A program made the position numbers and the translations under genes. A stretch of 64,000 bases of DNA, from contig CM077011.1 in NCBI GenBank assembly GCA_039090855.1, positions 24,147,001 through 24,211,000 on the forward strand, read 5' to 3'. Under the pieces are notes generated by a model. That model was given only the letters and a program-made list of their open reading frames with translations. It made no database searches and was not told the DNA's origin. Of this stretch, positions 21,746-31,380 are shown piece by piece (positions within the stretch are counted from its first letter, which is position 1; each line of letters begins with the position of its first letter). This DNA is from Macrothele yani (taxonomy: Eukaryota > Arthropoda > Arachnida > Araneae > Macrothelidae).

Positions 21746-23122
21746 ACAGTACTCGCCAAAATTTTCACTCGATGCCTTAATGAAGGAAAGATTCCTGAGG
21801 ATTGGAACACCGCTACAATGATCCTGCTACATAAGAAAGGTGACATTGAGGATCTCGGAAACTACAGACCTATCAGCCTCCTATCAGTAGTTTATAAAAT
21901 CTTCACTAAAGTTCTTTCACACCGCTTGAAGGTAGCACTAGACATGGCTCAACCGAGAGAACAAGCTGGATTCAGGAGTGGCTACAGCACAATAGATCAT
22001 ATCCATGTGCTGAGAGAACTAATTGAAAGAGCGAGGGAATATGAACTTCCATTGTGCATGGCTTTTATCGATTATGAAAAAGCCTTTGATTCGGTGAAAC
22101 CATCGGCAGTTACAATGGCTCTGAAAACCTGCAGTATTGAAGATGCATACATTAATATTATTAATAACATCTATGCAAATGCAAGTGCAAAGATTAGGCT
22201 GTTTGAAAATACAACACACGTAAAAATTGGAAAGGGAGTGAGACAAGGTGACACCATATCTCCGAAGCTCTTTAATGCCACATTGGAGGGTGTTTTTCAG
22301 TCGCTGAGCTGGGAAAACAAGGGGATAAAGATTAATGGAGATTATCTAACCCACCTTCGTTTTGCTGATGACGTAGTCATTTTTGCAACTACCCCATCAG
22401 AGCTGCAGAGTATGATCCAGGAACTTGCTGACAAGAGTAAAGAAGTGGGATTAAAAATGAACTTTCAGAAGACAAAAGTGATGTTCAATGCTTTTACAAG
22501 AAATGAAGATTTATCGATTGATGGAGAAAAGCTGGAGATAACAGACACGTACGTTTATCTTGGACAGCAGATATCAAGTGAGGGTCACATTGATGAAGAA
22601 ATTAATCGGCGTACAAAACTTGCCTGGAGAGCTTTTGGAAGAAACAGCATAATTTTCAAGAGCAATATGCCATTATGTCTTAAAAGAAAAGTGTTTGATC
22701 AATGCATCCTTCCAGTGCTTACGTATGGTGCAGAGACGTGGACCTTAACTAAAAGAGACATACAAAGGCTGCAGACAACTCAAAGAAGCATGGAGAGGTG
22801 CATGCTTGGTGTAACCAGGAGAGATAAGAAGAGGAACTCGTGGATCCGAAAAATGACGAGAGTGGAAGACATCATGATCAGAGTTAAATCCCTGAAATGG
22901 CAATGGGCTGGACATACTGCCAGAAGGACAGATCATCGATGGACAGCCGAAATTTTAGATTGGATTCCAAGGGACAGGAAAAGACCCAGAAGAAGACCAC
23001 ATGGAAGATGGGTGGATGAAATTCGAAAGTATGCAGGGGTGACATGGAGACTGGCACAAGACAGACCGTTGTGGAGGAAACTTGGGGAGACCTTCGTCCA
23101 GCAGTGGATTGATAATGGTTGA
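21746..23122 (+). CDS. RTE reverse transcriptase, C-terminal 458 residues, open
   Basis: The frame is open from the truncation point to the TGA at 23120-23122, the best preserved RTE frame in the window. Motifs: YRPISLLSVVYKI, AFIDYEKAFDSV (palm A), GVRQGDTISPKLF (B), LRFADDVVIFATTP with the FADD active site (C) near 22365, YVYLGQQISSEG, and the basic C-terminal RPRRRPHGRWVDEIRKYAG. One codon is missing near 23048 relative to the other copies. The EEP nuclease and the N-terminal third are gone, so it cannot move by itself. The first ATG lies at 21818, inside the domain, and no promoter is evident. Confidence 0.88.
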   Translation, partial: TVLAKIFTRCLNEGKIPEDWNTATMILLHKKGDIEDLGNYRPISLLSVVYKIFTKVLSHRLKVALDMAQPREQAGFRSGYSTIDHIHVLRELIERAREYELPLCMAFIDYEKAFDSVKPSAVTMALKTCSIEDAYINIINNIYANASAKIRLFENTTHVKIGKGVRQGDTISPKLFNATLEGVFQSLSWENKGIKINGDYLTHLRFADDVVIFATTPSELQSMIQELADKSKEVGLKMNFQKTKVMFNAFTRNEDLSIDGEKLEITDTYVYLGQQISSEGHIDEEINRRTKLAWRAFGRNSIIFKSNMPLCLKRKVFDQCILPVLTYGAETWTLTKRDIQRLQTTQRSMERCMLGVTRRDKKRNSWIRKMTRVEDIMIRVKSLKWQWAGHTARRTDHRWTAEILDWIPRDRKRPRRRPHGRWVDEIRKYAGVTWRLAQDRPLWRKLGETFVQQWIDNG

Positions 23123-23142
23123 CAATGATGATGATGATGATG
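21746..23142 (+). mobile_element. RTE-type retrotransposon, copy 3, 5'-truncated
   Basis: Homology with copies 1 and 2 begins abruptly at ACAGTACTCGCC (21746) and ends with the tail GACAATGATGATGATGATGATG at 23120-23142. It is truncated inside the reverse transcriptase gene. Confidence 0.9.
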
Positions 23143-23750
23143 TATAATAGTGACATCAACCCTACTCCGCAGCGGCATCGTATTCTCCGATTCTGAATAT
23201 GTTCCAAATTTCTCGATTTATACGCGAGTGTTTACATTAAATGTGTTAATTCTCTTGAGAGAATATATTACTAAATTTCATTGAAATCAGAAAGGAACAA
23301 AGAACCTTTTTTACACTGAAGAAAATCTGTGTTGATATAATACACTTAGAATATTCATCTTGATCTTCATTTACATTTTAAAGAACCTGGAACCATAAAT
23401 ATAGTGGATGATTTCTACGGCTCGTAGAAATTAGATTTATAAATTTCAATGCAAGAGAAGGAAAGTAATGGTCTGTATAAATTAATTACACGTGAAAATG
23501 CAAGAGGACTATATATTTTGAAAGTTTACCCAAATTTAAGGGAAAGAAACTTCTCCCTGGGGGATGCTGTCTGCAAAGTTCGTGCTCCCGCATCTTTGAC
23601 ATTTAACACACAGGGAAATAAAATGAAGTACACAACTTCAGTATACTATTGAAAAAAAAAACCTATAACAACTTACTTTTAACGTCAAAACACATGATAA
23701 CAGTGAAAGTTTCTTTTTAAAATGTCAGTAAGTCTCCACGTGTGTTCCGT
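23143..23750. other. AT-rich intergenic stretch
   Basis: About 600 bp with short open frames but no recognisable protein or repeat. Confidence 0.5.
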
Positions 23751-23759
23751 TGGTTGCTC

Positions 23760-24610
23760 GCAGGATGTCTAAACGATTGTCCAGTTCCACACAAGTACGC
23801 TACAGATTGTCAAGTGTTACAAGAAATGAAGGCTACAGCAATCCGTTCTTTGTGCTCAGTGATAGATGTAACCTTTTTCTTGTGCACAATGTCTTTAGTA
23901 AAGCCCCGAAGAAAAATTCGTATGTGGTAATATCAGGAGAAAGGGGTGGCTATGCCGTCGGACTGCCACGTCCAGTCCAGCGTCCTGGAAAATGGCGGTC
24001 TAAAGATATGCGTACATCTAAAGTCCAGTGCGGAGGCGCTCCATCTTGCTAGTAAATGATGTCTTGAATTTCATGGATTTGGGGAATTGCGAATTGTTCT
24101 AATATTCCCAGGTACGTTATGCAATTAACTGTTATTTCAGCGAAGAAAACGGCTCTATCACCTTGTCTTCCATTAGGCCAGCCCAGACATTAACTTTCGG
24201 AATGTCTCTCTCGTATGCTACGACCACATGGGGATTTTCCGTCACCCAGATTCGGCAGTTATGGTCATTCACTCTGCTATAAACATGGAATGTCGACTCG
24301 TAGCATACAAGTCAGCATTGGTGAACAACGCCTTCATAAACAAGGAACACAATAATGATCACCTAACCAGCGCACTTCACACCTTCAGCTTTCTTTGAAG
24401 GTGGTTGAGAAGGAAGTTTCCATTCACTAATTTGCTGTTTCGTTGTGGGATCATAATTGCACAGTCATGCGGCATCAGTTGTGATGATAGGTTTCAGAAA
24501 GTTTTCAACCTAACCGCAAAGCCTGGCGTTCAGCTCCGAGCACACATCAACCCAAGCTGCATTTGTTCAGGTGCCAACAGTTTTATAATCCAACGAGCGC
24601 AAACGTGACT
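23760..24610 (-). pseudogene. IS630/Tc1-mariner-type DDE transposase, decayed
   Basis: On the minus strand, CYESTFHVYSRVNDHNCRIW near 24310-24250 (normally DEATFH), then ERDIPKVNVWAGLM near 24215-24175, then in other frames a C-terminal part near 24020-23920. These are marks of an arthropod transposase group with HNCRIW and PKVNVW motifs. The opposite-strand relative is at 27960-28740. Stops throughout. Confidence 0.7.
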
Positions 24611-24842
24611 ATCGCCTAAAGGTGTAGTCATGATTGCTGGCAAATGTTTTGTTTAATATGAATATCGCTGAAGCAGATCCGTAAGCTAATGATGGCGTCT
24701 TCAGTTCATAGTTCCTTACGTAAGTCTTGTGTTCCTTCACACGGAAACTTAAAGTCCTGCAGGGTCTGTCTTATACACTGAGTGGCCACTTTATTATGAC
24801 CAGCTGACAGTTTTAAGCAAATGAGCTATGGCTGCACGGTTT

Positions 24843-24874
24843 TGCCGCCAGAGGGCAAGGCTAGTATAAAAAGG
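24843..24874 (+). promoter_or_regulatory. TATA box and CTCF-like motif upstream of transposase
   Basis: TATAAAAAGG at 24865-24874 lies 50 bp before the transposase ATG (24924) and is a good core promoter candidate. Just upstream, GCCGCCAGAGGGCAAGG (about 24845-24861) resembles the CTCF core CCRCCAGAGGGCA. Both are sequence matches only. Confidence 0.5.
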
Positions 24875-24923
24875 GAAAGCTTAGTGCTTGCGACAGTAGT
24901 AGAAGGGATTTTTGAGTGACGAG

Positions 24924-25964
24924 ATGGGTAAAAAATGTGATTTTACGGACTTTCAACGTGGGATGATTGTAAGAGCTCGGAGCCATGGAGCGAGTATCAC
25001 CGAAACTGCCGCATGTGTGAAATGTTGCAGAGCAGCTGTTGTTAAAGTGTTTAAAGACTGGACTGTCAGCCAAAAAACTGGGTCTCTACGTGCAACATGT
25101 GGTCGTCATCGACTATTGATTGCTCGGGCGGAACGGAGAGTGTCCAGACTAGTAACAGACAACAGAAGGGAAACAGTGTAGCAAATTACAGTCCATCTTA
25201 ATCAAGGTTCTCCTCAAATGATCTCTGCATGCACTGTTGGCCGTACCCTGCATCGGATGGGATATGGCAGCCGAAGGCCTGTTCGAACACCTTTGCTGTC
25301 TGCAGTTAACAAGAGAAAACATCTCCAGTTCGCACAGGAGTACAAGGATTGGACAGCCGATAATTGGAAAGAAATTATGTGGTCCGATGAATCACGTTTT
25401 CAGCTGCACCATGATGATGGCCGAGTGAGAATTTGGCGGAAACAGCATGAAAGCATGGACACCAAATGCATTGCTACAACCCTTCAAGCTGGTGGAGTCA
25501 ACGTTATGGTTTGTGGAATGTTTTCCTGGCATGCTTTAGGCCCTTTCAATCGTGTTGATCAACGTATGACTGGCACATCATATCTAAACATCGTTGCGAC
25601 CCAAGTGCATCCTGTCACGTGAATGGTTTATCCCAATGGCGATGGCTACTTTCAAGAAGAAAATGCGCCCTGGCATAGTACTCGTATTGTACAGGATTGG
25701 TTTCAGGAACATGCCGGTGAGTTTACTGTGCTTTGGTGGCTCCCACAATCTCCAGATCTTCACCCCATTGAGAATTTGTGGGATGAAGTTGAACGAGCCA
25801 TCAGAGAGCTGGATCCACAACCCTGCAATTTCACACTCCTGGAAAGTGCTATTCATCAAGCATGATCTCAAATCCCACAAACCACCTATCAATATCTCGT
25901 GGAGTCCATGCCACGAAGAATCGACGCAGTATTAAAGGCAAAAGGTGGCCCAAAGAAGTACTGA
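24924..25964 (+). pseudogene. Tc1-like transposase, family E, three in-frame stops
   Basis: A single frame of about 346 codons from the ATG at 24924 (MGKKCDFTDFQRGMIVRARS) to the TGA at 25962-25964, broken only by stops at 25179-25181, 25620-25622 and 25863-25865. Helix-turn-helix in the first 110 residues; first catalytic aspartate in WSDESRF, glutamate in DLHPIENLWDEVE. The second aspartate region reads FQEENAPWH, where the family has a D before the N, so a catalytic residue is also changed. The TATA box lies 50 bp upstream. Confidence 0.9.
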
Positions 25965-25998
25965 GGGAGTGGTCATAATAAAGTGGCCACTCAGTGTA

Positions 25999-26403
25999 TA
26001 TGCAAGTCCACATTCACAAGGTATCTGATAAATTCCCCAGGAATTTGTGTCTTGGACGCAGTCTTTTGATGCGCAAAAATTCATCTTGTTTATGGGTTTC
26101 AAAATAACTTTTACACTTCATTACACAATCTTAGAATACTTCATCTTGGCCAGCTACCACACGTCTCGCTCTCTCGATATCCAAAATGAATCTGACTACG
26201 AACTCTCCAGCGCACTCAGGTCATCACACTCCAAGTAACGAGACAGGGTTGCTTCTCGCTCGACGCTCCAACAGTCAATAGTCAATATATCAGTCCGCGC
26301 TTTGGCGCATGGAAGTCCAAGATGTTACAATATGTGCATTTTTTATTGTAAGATACATCTCCGTTTCAAAAACTCCGGTTGTGTGGTGTTACATAGGGTT
26401 TAA
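25999..26403. other. Intergenic, nothing recognised
   Basis: About 400 bp between two Tc1 elements. Confidence 0.55.
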
Positions 26404-26405
26404 TA

Positions 26406-27825
26406 CACTGCCGGAAAGTGAAAAAAGAACACCAAGAAGGAATTGGCGGACGATCATGAAATTTACATATGTTAATGGTGTCAAGTTTACGTAGGTGTGA
26501 TGTTAATTTCGGGATCAACCGGTGAGCGCTTACGCCACAGCACGACATAATATGCAAATTATCATCGGTGGTGTTTAAGAAGTACGGCGAAGTGAATATA
26601 ATCAGTCGTCGGCGTACGGGCACGTGCGAAGACCCTGAAGAAGCTGCAATGCCTGGACATCGAAGACGTGTACGATTTCAGCAGTTATCGGACTTTGAGC
26701 GAAGTCGTCTATTCGTATTCCGCGAGGCCGGGTGGTCGTATCGTCGTATTGCGGAGCAAATTAGACGAGAAGTATCGGTGGTGGTACGATGGTGGCGTAG
26801 ATGGTCCGAGGAACATTCCCACACGAGAAGACGTGGAACCGGAGTCACAGACTTACTGATGAGCGGACTGATCGACGCATAAGAAGAGCGGCGTTGTCAA
26901 GCAGAACATCCACTACGACGCAAATCCGAGCTGCCGTTGCACCTAAGGTGACTGTGCGAACAATCCGCAACCGTTTACTGGATGCAGGACTACGTGCATG
27001 TGTGCCTCTGGCATTTGTACCTCTGACTCCAGCCTAACGTCAGGAATGGCTGCAGTGGTGTCGCCAACGTCTGCACTGGAGAACGCAATGGCGATCTGTC
27101 GTGTTCAGCGATGAAAGCATATTCTGCTTGGAAGCCTCCGATGGCCTTATGCGTGTTCGCAGACGCACGGGGGAGCGTCTCCACTCTTCTTGCATCCGCC
27201 AGAGGCACACAGGGCTTATACCTGGTCTCCTGGTGTGGGGAGCGATCAGCTATCACTCCCGTACACAACTAGTGTTTGTACCGGGTACGTTAAACAGCAC
27301 CTCCTACATCAACAACATCATTTAGCCCGTTGTTGTGCCATTTGTAAGGTCGGTCCATCGTGGTGTTTTCCAGCAAGATGACGCACGCCCACACACGGCA
27401 CGTGCAACGCAACACGCACTTCAGAGTGTGAGGCAACTTCCAGGGCCTGCACGTTCACCGGATTTGTCCCCTATTGAGCACGCGTGGGATTTTATGGGAC
27501 AACAGCTTATCCGTTCTCCACGGCCAGCCACGACCATTCCCGATTTACGCGTCCAGGTTGAGGATGCTTGGAACTCAATACCCCAAACTTACATCCAACT
27601 TCTGTACGACAGACTCCATGCCAGAATTGCACAGTGTGACGCAGTTCATGGCGATTCAACCTCGTACTAACCATGTTACATGGAAATGTTATTTTTCAGT
27701 TTACCAGCAAATACAGCTGTATTTTGCCATAATCTTTTGATCACGTTATCCGTTATTATGCTGTATAAATTTCGTTGGTATCAGACGTCTCGTTCTTGGT
27801 GTTCTTTTTTCACTTTCCGCCAGTT
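26406..27825 (+). mobile_element. Tc1-like element, family F
   Basis: Ends read CACTGCCGGAAAGTGAAAAA and the near-matching TTTTCACTTTCCGCCAGTT, with TA at 26404-26405 and 27826-27827. 1420 bp. Confidence 0.92.
26649..27670 (+). pseudogene. Tc1-like transposase, family F
   Basis: ATG at 26649 (MPGHRRRVRFQQLSDFERSR), helix-turn-helix with REAGWSYRRIAEQI, then a frameshift near 26840-26860 and a second frame to the stop after GDSTSY at 27670, with stops at 27035-27037 and 27323-27325. First catalytic aspartate in FSDESIF, second in FQQDDARPH, glutamate in DLSPIEHAWD. The plan resembles family A, with a longer leader before the ATG. Confidence 0.88.
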
Positions 27826-27959
27826 TAATTTCACTTGGGTAGGTTGCCACGCAGAATTTGGATCACCGCGCACTACAATCATGTGGGTTCTATGTAAAAT
27901 GTTAAGATTGTATCCATATAAAGTCGGGATTTGTTCAAAATCTTCAGCTGAACGATAAA

Positions 27960-28740
27960 TCACACAGTCTGCAGTTTGCAGTTGACTCCTTGAATCGCCT
28001 GGACGACGCTGAGCACTACACGACCGACGAGAATTGCAGCTGAAAGATATACAACACAGTTTGAAGTTCGCAGTTGACGCATTGGATTGCCTGCACATTG
28101 ATGAGCGTTGCACAATGGTTGCTATTGCAAACAGACGGTAACCTACGTAGCCTGGAGTTCGCTAACATACTGCAACACGTAGACAGTAGTGAACGCTTTC
28201 TAAAGTATGTGCTGATCATGAAAAAAACTACTTTTCGTCAGTCAGGTAAAATGAATTCGCATATGGAGTTCAGAAAAACCCACATTCTTTTTAGGCATGT
28301 TCGAGATAACTTGGTAGTTAGTGATTTGTTAGGACACCATCACGTCATTTTCTTCGGAAATACTTTTATCAATGCGAAGATATGCTGTAGCATTTTATCT
28401 TTCCACAGCCCTCCTGCCTAATGTTATATTCCCGCATGATAGTGCACCACCACAGTGGAGGACTGTAATCCGCAATCACTTGGGCAATATACTTGAAGAC
28501 CTATGAGTCGATCTAAATGGCATAATTTCGTGGGCCACGGGTCCTACGTTGCGCTAACACTGCGCTGTTAGATTTCTTTTTTGTGGTAGGTTTCGAAAGT
28601 ATACGAAACCAGGTACAAGATTCAAACAACCTAAAATAGCGCTTTACGAGTATCATCGCTGTTGTTGGCATTCAACACCTGAAACGTACATGGAGTGAAA
28701 TTTCGTACAGGGTGGTCGACCTTCGTGTAACCAAGTGATT
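27960..28740 (+). pseudogene. IS630/Tc1-mariner-type DDE transposase, decayed
   Basis: LQHVDSSERFLKYVL near 28160-28210 leads into a block with TTFRQSGKMNSHM (28230-28265), the degraded first catalytic region, and HVRDN near 28300. The second region reads FPHDSAPPQWR near 28430-28460 and the tail PETYMEXNFVQG near 28680. Same group as 23760-24610, on the other strand. Multiple stops. Confidence 0.65.
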
Positions 28741-29169
28741 GCATTTGATAAGGTGTGAATAAACATTAAATTCTAAAGCTTTTGGTTTTGGTCTTCCAAA
28801 CGAGACAAACTTTGTACTTTTTTTTGCAGTACGTTCAGTTTTGTTGCAAATAAATTTTGAAAATAGAAAAAAATTTAAAACATCACGTATTTCTATTTAA
28901 CTCCGTGTTTTGCTTCTAAAGGTGCGACTGGAAAAATCCGAAAAATATTTATGCTTCGCTTTCGATTCCCTCTGAGGATATTTTTTTTGCTATCATGCAA
29001 GCGTCGCTATAGGATGTAATACGCCAAACAATATTTGATCATCTCTAGCATTGGCATCAGTCAATTTTTGTGTAAGTCACAAAATGGACTTGTTACATGC
29101 GAATATTACGTGGTAATCCTCCAATCTTGATTAGCAACAATTGAGGACAGAATTTTATTTTCTGAGGTT
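28741..29169. other. AT-rich intergenic stretch
   Basis: About 430 bp with poly-T and poly-A tracts; nothing recognised. Confidence 0.55.
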
Positions 29170-29173
29170 TAAC

Positions 29174-29353
29174 TATAACGAAGTGAATTTCTCCGTCATT
29201 TTTATCCGCGCCGGGGTTCGAACCCGGGTCCACTCATTTCCGGAATAAGTTGCTCTACCAATTAAGCTACGCGGACATTTGTTCTGACTACTATCTGCCT
29301 TTATGTCGTGTGCGTCCTGCTGGCAGGTACGTCACATCTCCTGGTACGTTACA
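29174..29353 (-). mobile_element. Solo LTR of the tRNA-bearing TRIM family (copy b)
   Basis: A single 180-bp LTR with the exact 4-bp target duplication TAAC at 29170-29173 and 29354-29357. On the minus strand it runs from TGTAACGTACC to CGTTATA and includes the tRNA-like segment. It belongs to the longer-LTR subfamily with copy d. A solo LTR is what recombination between two LTRs leaves behind, which supports LTR-type biology for the family. Confidence 0.88.
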
Positions 29354-29360
29354 TAACGAA

Positions 29361-29525
29361 GTCGACCGTTCTTAATTTAGGGCCATTGATTCTAGGAAAT
29401 TTAAGAGCCAGAACCATCAGAAAAAAACACACCATCCATGACACATCGGGATTCGAACTAGGAGAAATATTGGACGAATGGGTAGAAAACAACGTTTCAA
29501 ACCACTCGGCTACAGAGAAGCGACT
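29361..29525 (-). mobile_element. Decayed tRNA-derived SINE
   Basis: Aligns in order with the SINE at 6349-6574: CACCATCCATGACACATC, GGGATTCGAACTAGG (B-box region), GGACGAATG and CCACTCGGCTACAGAG (A-box region). Heavily mutated; tail and target repeats not seen. Confidence 0.65.
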
Positions 29526-29539
29526 GTCAGCCGCAAGCA

Positions 29540-30645
29540 AAGGGAATAAAGTGTTACATACTGTGGTGTGAATAAGTAAATAAAGCGGCTTCAACTTTAT
29601 TTTGCAAAACTTCAAAAGCCAAACACAAGACTAATTTTCCTTTTGCTTCAGTTGGGCGCAGTTACTTAGAAACACATCAGGCGCCCAGTACGATAAATCA
29701 ATAGTCATCAAGTTCTCCGTAAAACCGCAAAGTAAAATAAATTCAGGTAAATGAAAATTAGCCTTAAATTTTTATGCGTTTTGATACATGGAGAGTAAAT
29801 TATCCGGCGGAGGGAAAAGAGGGAAGAAGAAAAAAAGGAGGGCAACTAGTGATAACGACTAATTAATCTCACTAGTTATCGGTTAGGAAAAACTCATTCT
29901 CCAGGAACAGAGAAAACTACACCGGTAAGTTATCATGCCCACGAGACGAATTAAGTCGGACAGTCATTAGCAAGATTCGCACACAGTACCCGGAAACAGT
30001 TCTGGATCCTATCTATCGGCACCATCCCGATCCTCTCCCGCCCTTTCTCATCCTCTCCATCTTTCTCCGCATCCCTGACGGTGTGATAAGCTCCTCTAAT
30101 AACGCGGCATTACTGACTAAGCAGACTCCTAACGACCTGCGGCTGAAGACATCCCACTCTCTATGGTTATAAGTTTTCGCTCCAAGGAGTTGGGATGGAA
30201 GGGGGTTGCATTAGTTCCTGAGATTTTGTCTGGTTACTTTCTTTAGTGAAACCATGCGGCCGGACGAAGGTTATTGTATTAAACTACATAGTACAGCCGC
30301 CAACCTTTCGTGCTTCCACTATAAAAAATGAAACAAGAAAGAGATAAAAAGCAAAATAAAAGCCTACAGAACAATAAAGAACTACATTAATTTTCAGAAC
30401 AAAATTGTTTTTGTTGACGTTTAATGCATTCTCTCTTTTCTTCCACGAATAGTTTTTGTCGAAAGTATTATGCACTCTTCCGCCCCTATAAACTATCACG
30501 ACATCTTCAAATAAGACGAACGCCTACGAAATCACTGGTGTGACGACGGCGTCCTTCGACAAATCTCTAGCCTATTGCAACAAGCCTAGCACTTTTCGAA
30601 TTTAAATTAGGAAATGTATCCCTCATACAATTTCCGTTGTAATGA
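29540..30645. other. Intergenic, nothing recognised
   Basis: About 1.1 kb. Purine-rich at 29815-29845. No recognisable gene or repeat. Confidence 0.5.
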
Positions 30646-30649
30646 TCAG

Positions 30650-30792
30650 TTCGTGGTCCTTTATTTTTAATCTATATATTAATGAATTATTTGCAGTATT
30701 AAAAGGAAATGATACAATCCTATATGCAGATGACGTAACTATTATTTTAAAGGGAACTTATATAAATGAGCTCACACTAAGAACTAATACTA
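30650..30792 (+). pseudogene. Jockey/CR1-type reverse transcriptase, piece before TRIM insertion
   Basis: Reads GPLFLIYINELFAVLKGNDT then ILYADDVTIILKG, with the YADD active site intact near 30720. Broken off at 30792 by TRIM copy c, whose ACTA target lies in this frame; the reading resumes at 31381. Related to 8450-9540 and 14935-15625. Confidence 0.82.
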
Positions 30793-30823
30793 TATAACGA
30801 AGTAAATTTCTCCGTCATTTTTA

Positions 30824-30895
30824 GTCTACGCCGGGATTCGAACCCGAGGACGCTTATTCCGGAACAAGCAGCTCTACCAACTGAGCTACGCAGAC
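30824..30895 (-). promoter_or_regulatory. tRNA-like sequence in 3' LTR of TRIM copy c
   Basis: Same 72-nt segment as in the other LTR, with the single LTR difference at its edge. Both A-box and B-box are intact. Confidence 0.8.
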
Positions 30896-30955
30896 ATGTA
30901 TTCTGATTCCTATCTGCCTTTATGTCATGTGCGTCCTGCTGGCAGGTACGTCACA

Positions 30956-30966
30956 TCTCCCCCCCC
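30956..30966 (-). other. Polypurine tract of TRIM copy c
   Basis: GGGGGGGGAGA on the element strand directly abuts the TG that opens the 3' LTR, the usual place for the plus-strand primer. Confidence 0.75.
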
Positions 30967-31204
30967 GAAAGAGGGCCGGGGGCATGGCCCACGGATCAGC
31001 CGTGACCATGAATCGCTGCAGGCAGACAACCACTGTAGAACGTGCACTTGAGAACTCCCAGTCAATCTGGTGTGTGGAATGCAACGTCACACACATTTAT
31101 TTTTTCGAAGCACTGGAGAAGGGATTCTCTGATTTTTCCTATCTCGCGGTGTGGAAAGAACATCACACCATTACGAGATTTTGAACGGTCGGGTCATCTG
31201 GGTA

Positions 31205-31216
31205 GTTCGGGCGCCA
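31205..31216 (-). other. Primer-binding site of TRIM copy c
   Basis: The plus strand reads GTTCGGGCGCCA, identical to the last 12 bases of animal tRNA-Lys(UUU) including CCA. The element strand is therefore its complement, placed one base after the 5' LTR. The same 12 bases stand at 36223-36234 (copy d), 40586-40597 (e) and 45917-45928 (f). Confidence 0.88.
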
Positions 31217-31248
31217 TTATAACGAAGTAAATTTCTCCGTCATTTTTG

Positions 31249-31320
31249 GTCTACGCCGGGATTCGAACCCGAGGACGCTTATTCCGGAACAAGCAGCTCT
31301 ACCAACTGAGCTACGCAGAC
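31249..31320 (-). promoter_or_regulatory. tRNA-like Pol III promoter in 5' LTR of TRIM copy c
   Basis: A 72-nt sequence folds as a tRNA: acceptor stem GTCTGCG with CGTAGAC (one G-U pair), D arm GCTC/GAGC, anticodon stem GCTTG/TAAGC with one wobble, T arm TCGGG/CCCGG. A-box TAGCTCAGTTGG and B-box GGTTCGAATCC are perfect. The anticodon loop has eight bases (TTCCGGAA), unlike a working tRNA. It begins about 60 bp into the LTR. It could start transcription, placing U3 before it and R/U5 after it; that is inference. Confidence 0.8.
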
Positions 31321-31380
31321 ATGTATTCTGATTCCTATCTGCCTTTATGTCATGTGCGTCCTGCTGGCAGGTACGTCACA

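Larger units (their letters stand above)
24776..25996 (+). mobile_element. Tc1-like element, family E
   Basis: Ends read CACTGAGTGGCCACTTTATT and the matching AATAAAGTGGCCACTCAGTG, flanked by TA at 24774-24775 and 25997-25998. 1221 bp. Confidence 0.95.
30793..31380 (-). mobile_element. TRIM with tRNA-like LTRs (copy c, best preserved)
   Basis: 588 bp. Two 163-bp LTRs (30793-30955 and 31218-31380) differ at one position. Target ACTA is duplicated at 30789-30792 and 31381-31384. Read on the minus strand: 5' LTR (TGTGACG to CGTTATA), one base, primer-binding site TGGCGCCCGAAC, about 240 bp of non-coding body, purine tract GGGGGGGGAGA, 3' LTR. Each LTR carries a full tRNA-like cloverleaf. There is no run of four T on the element strand, so a Pol III transcript would meet no standard terminator inside. 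No ORF: a non-autonomous LTR element. LTR ends are TG and TA rather than TG and CA. Confidence 0.92.

Noticed and set aside
24924..25964. Stop-codon readthrough or an alternative genetic code in the Tc1 frames
   Set aside because: TAG, TAA and TGA all occur, at unrelated positions in different copies, and the sister copies have sense codons there. Decay explains it.
31249..31320. tRNA gene calls for the tRNA-like segments in the TRIM LTRs
   Set aside because: They occur twice per element at fixed places inside LTRs, have an eight-base anticodon loop and move with the element. I treat them as promoter-like parts of the LTR, not as working tRNA genes.
30793..31380. Endogenous retrovirus because of the tRNA-Lys primer-binding site
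   Set aside because: There is no gag, pol or env sequence in any copy; the body is about 240 bp and non-coding.
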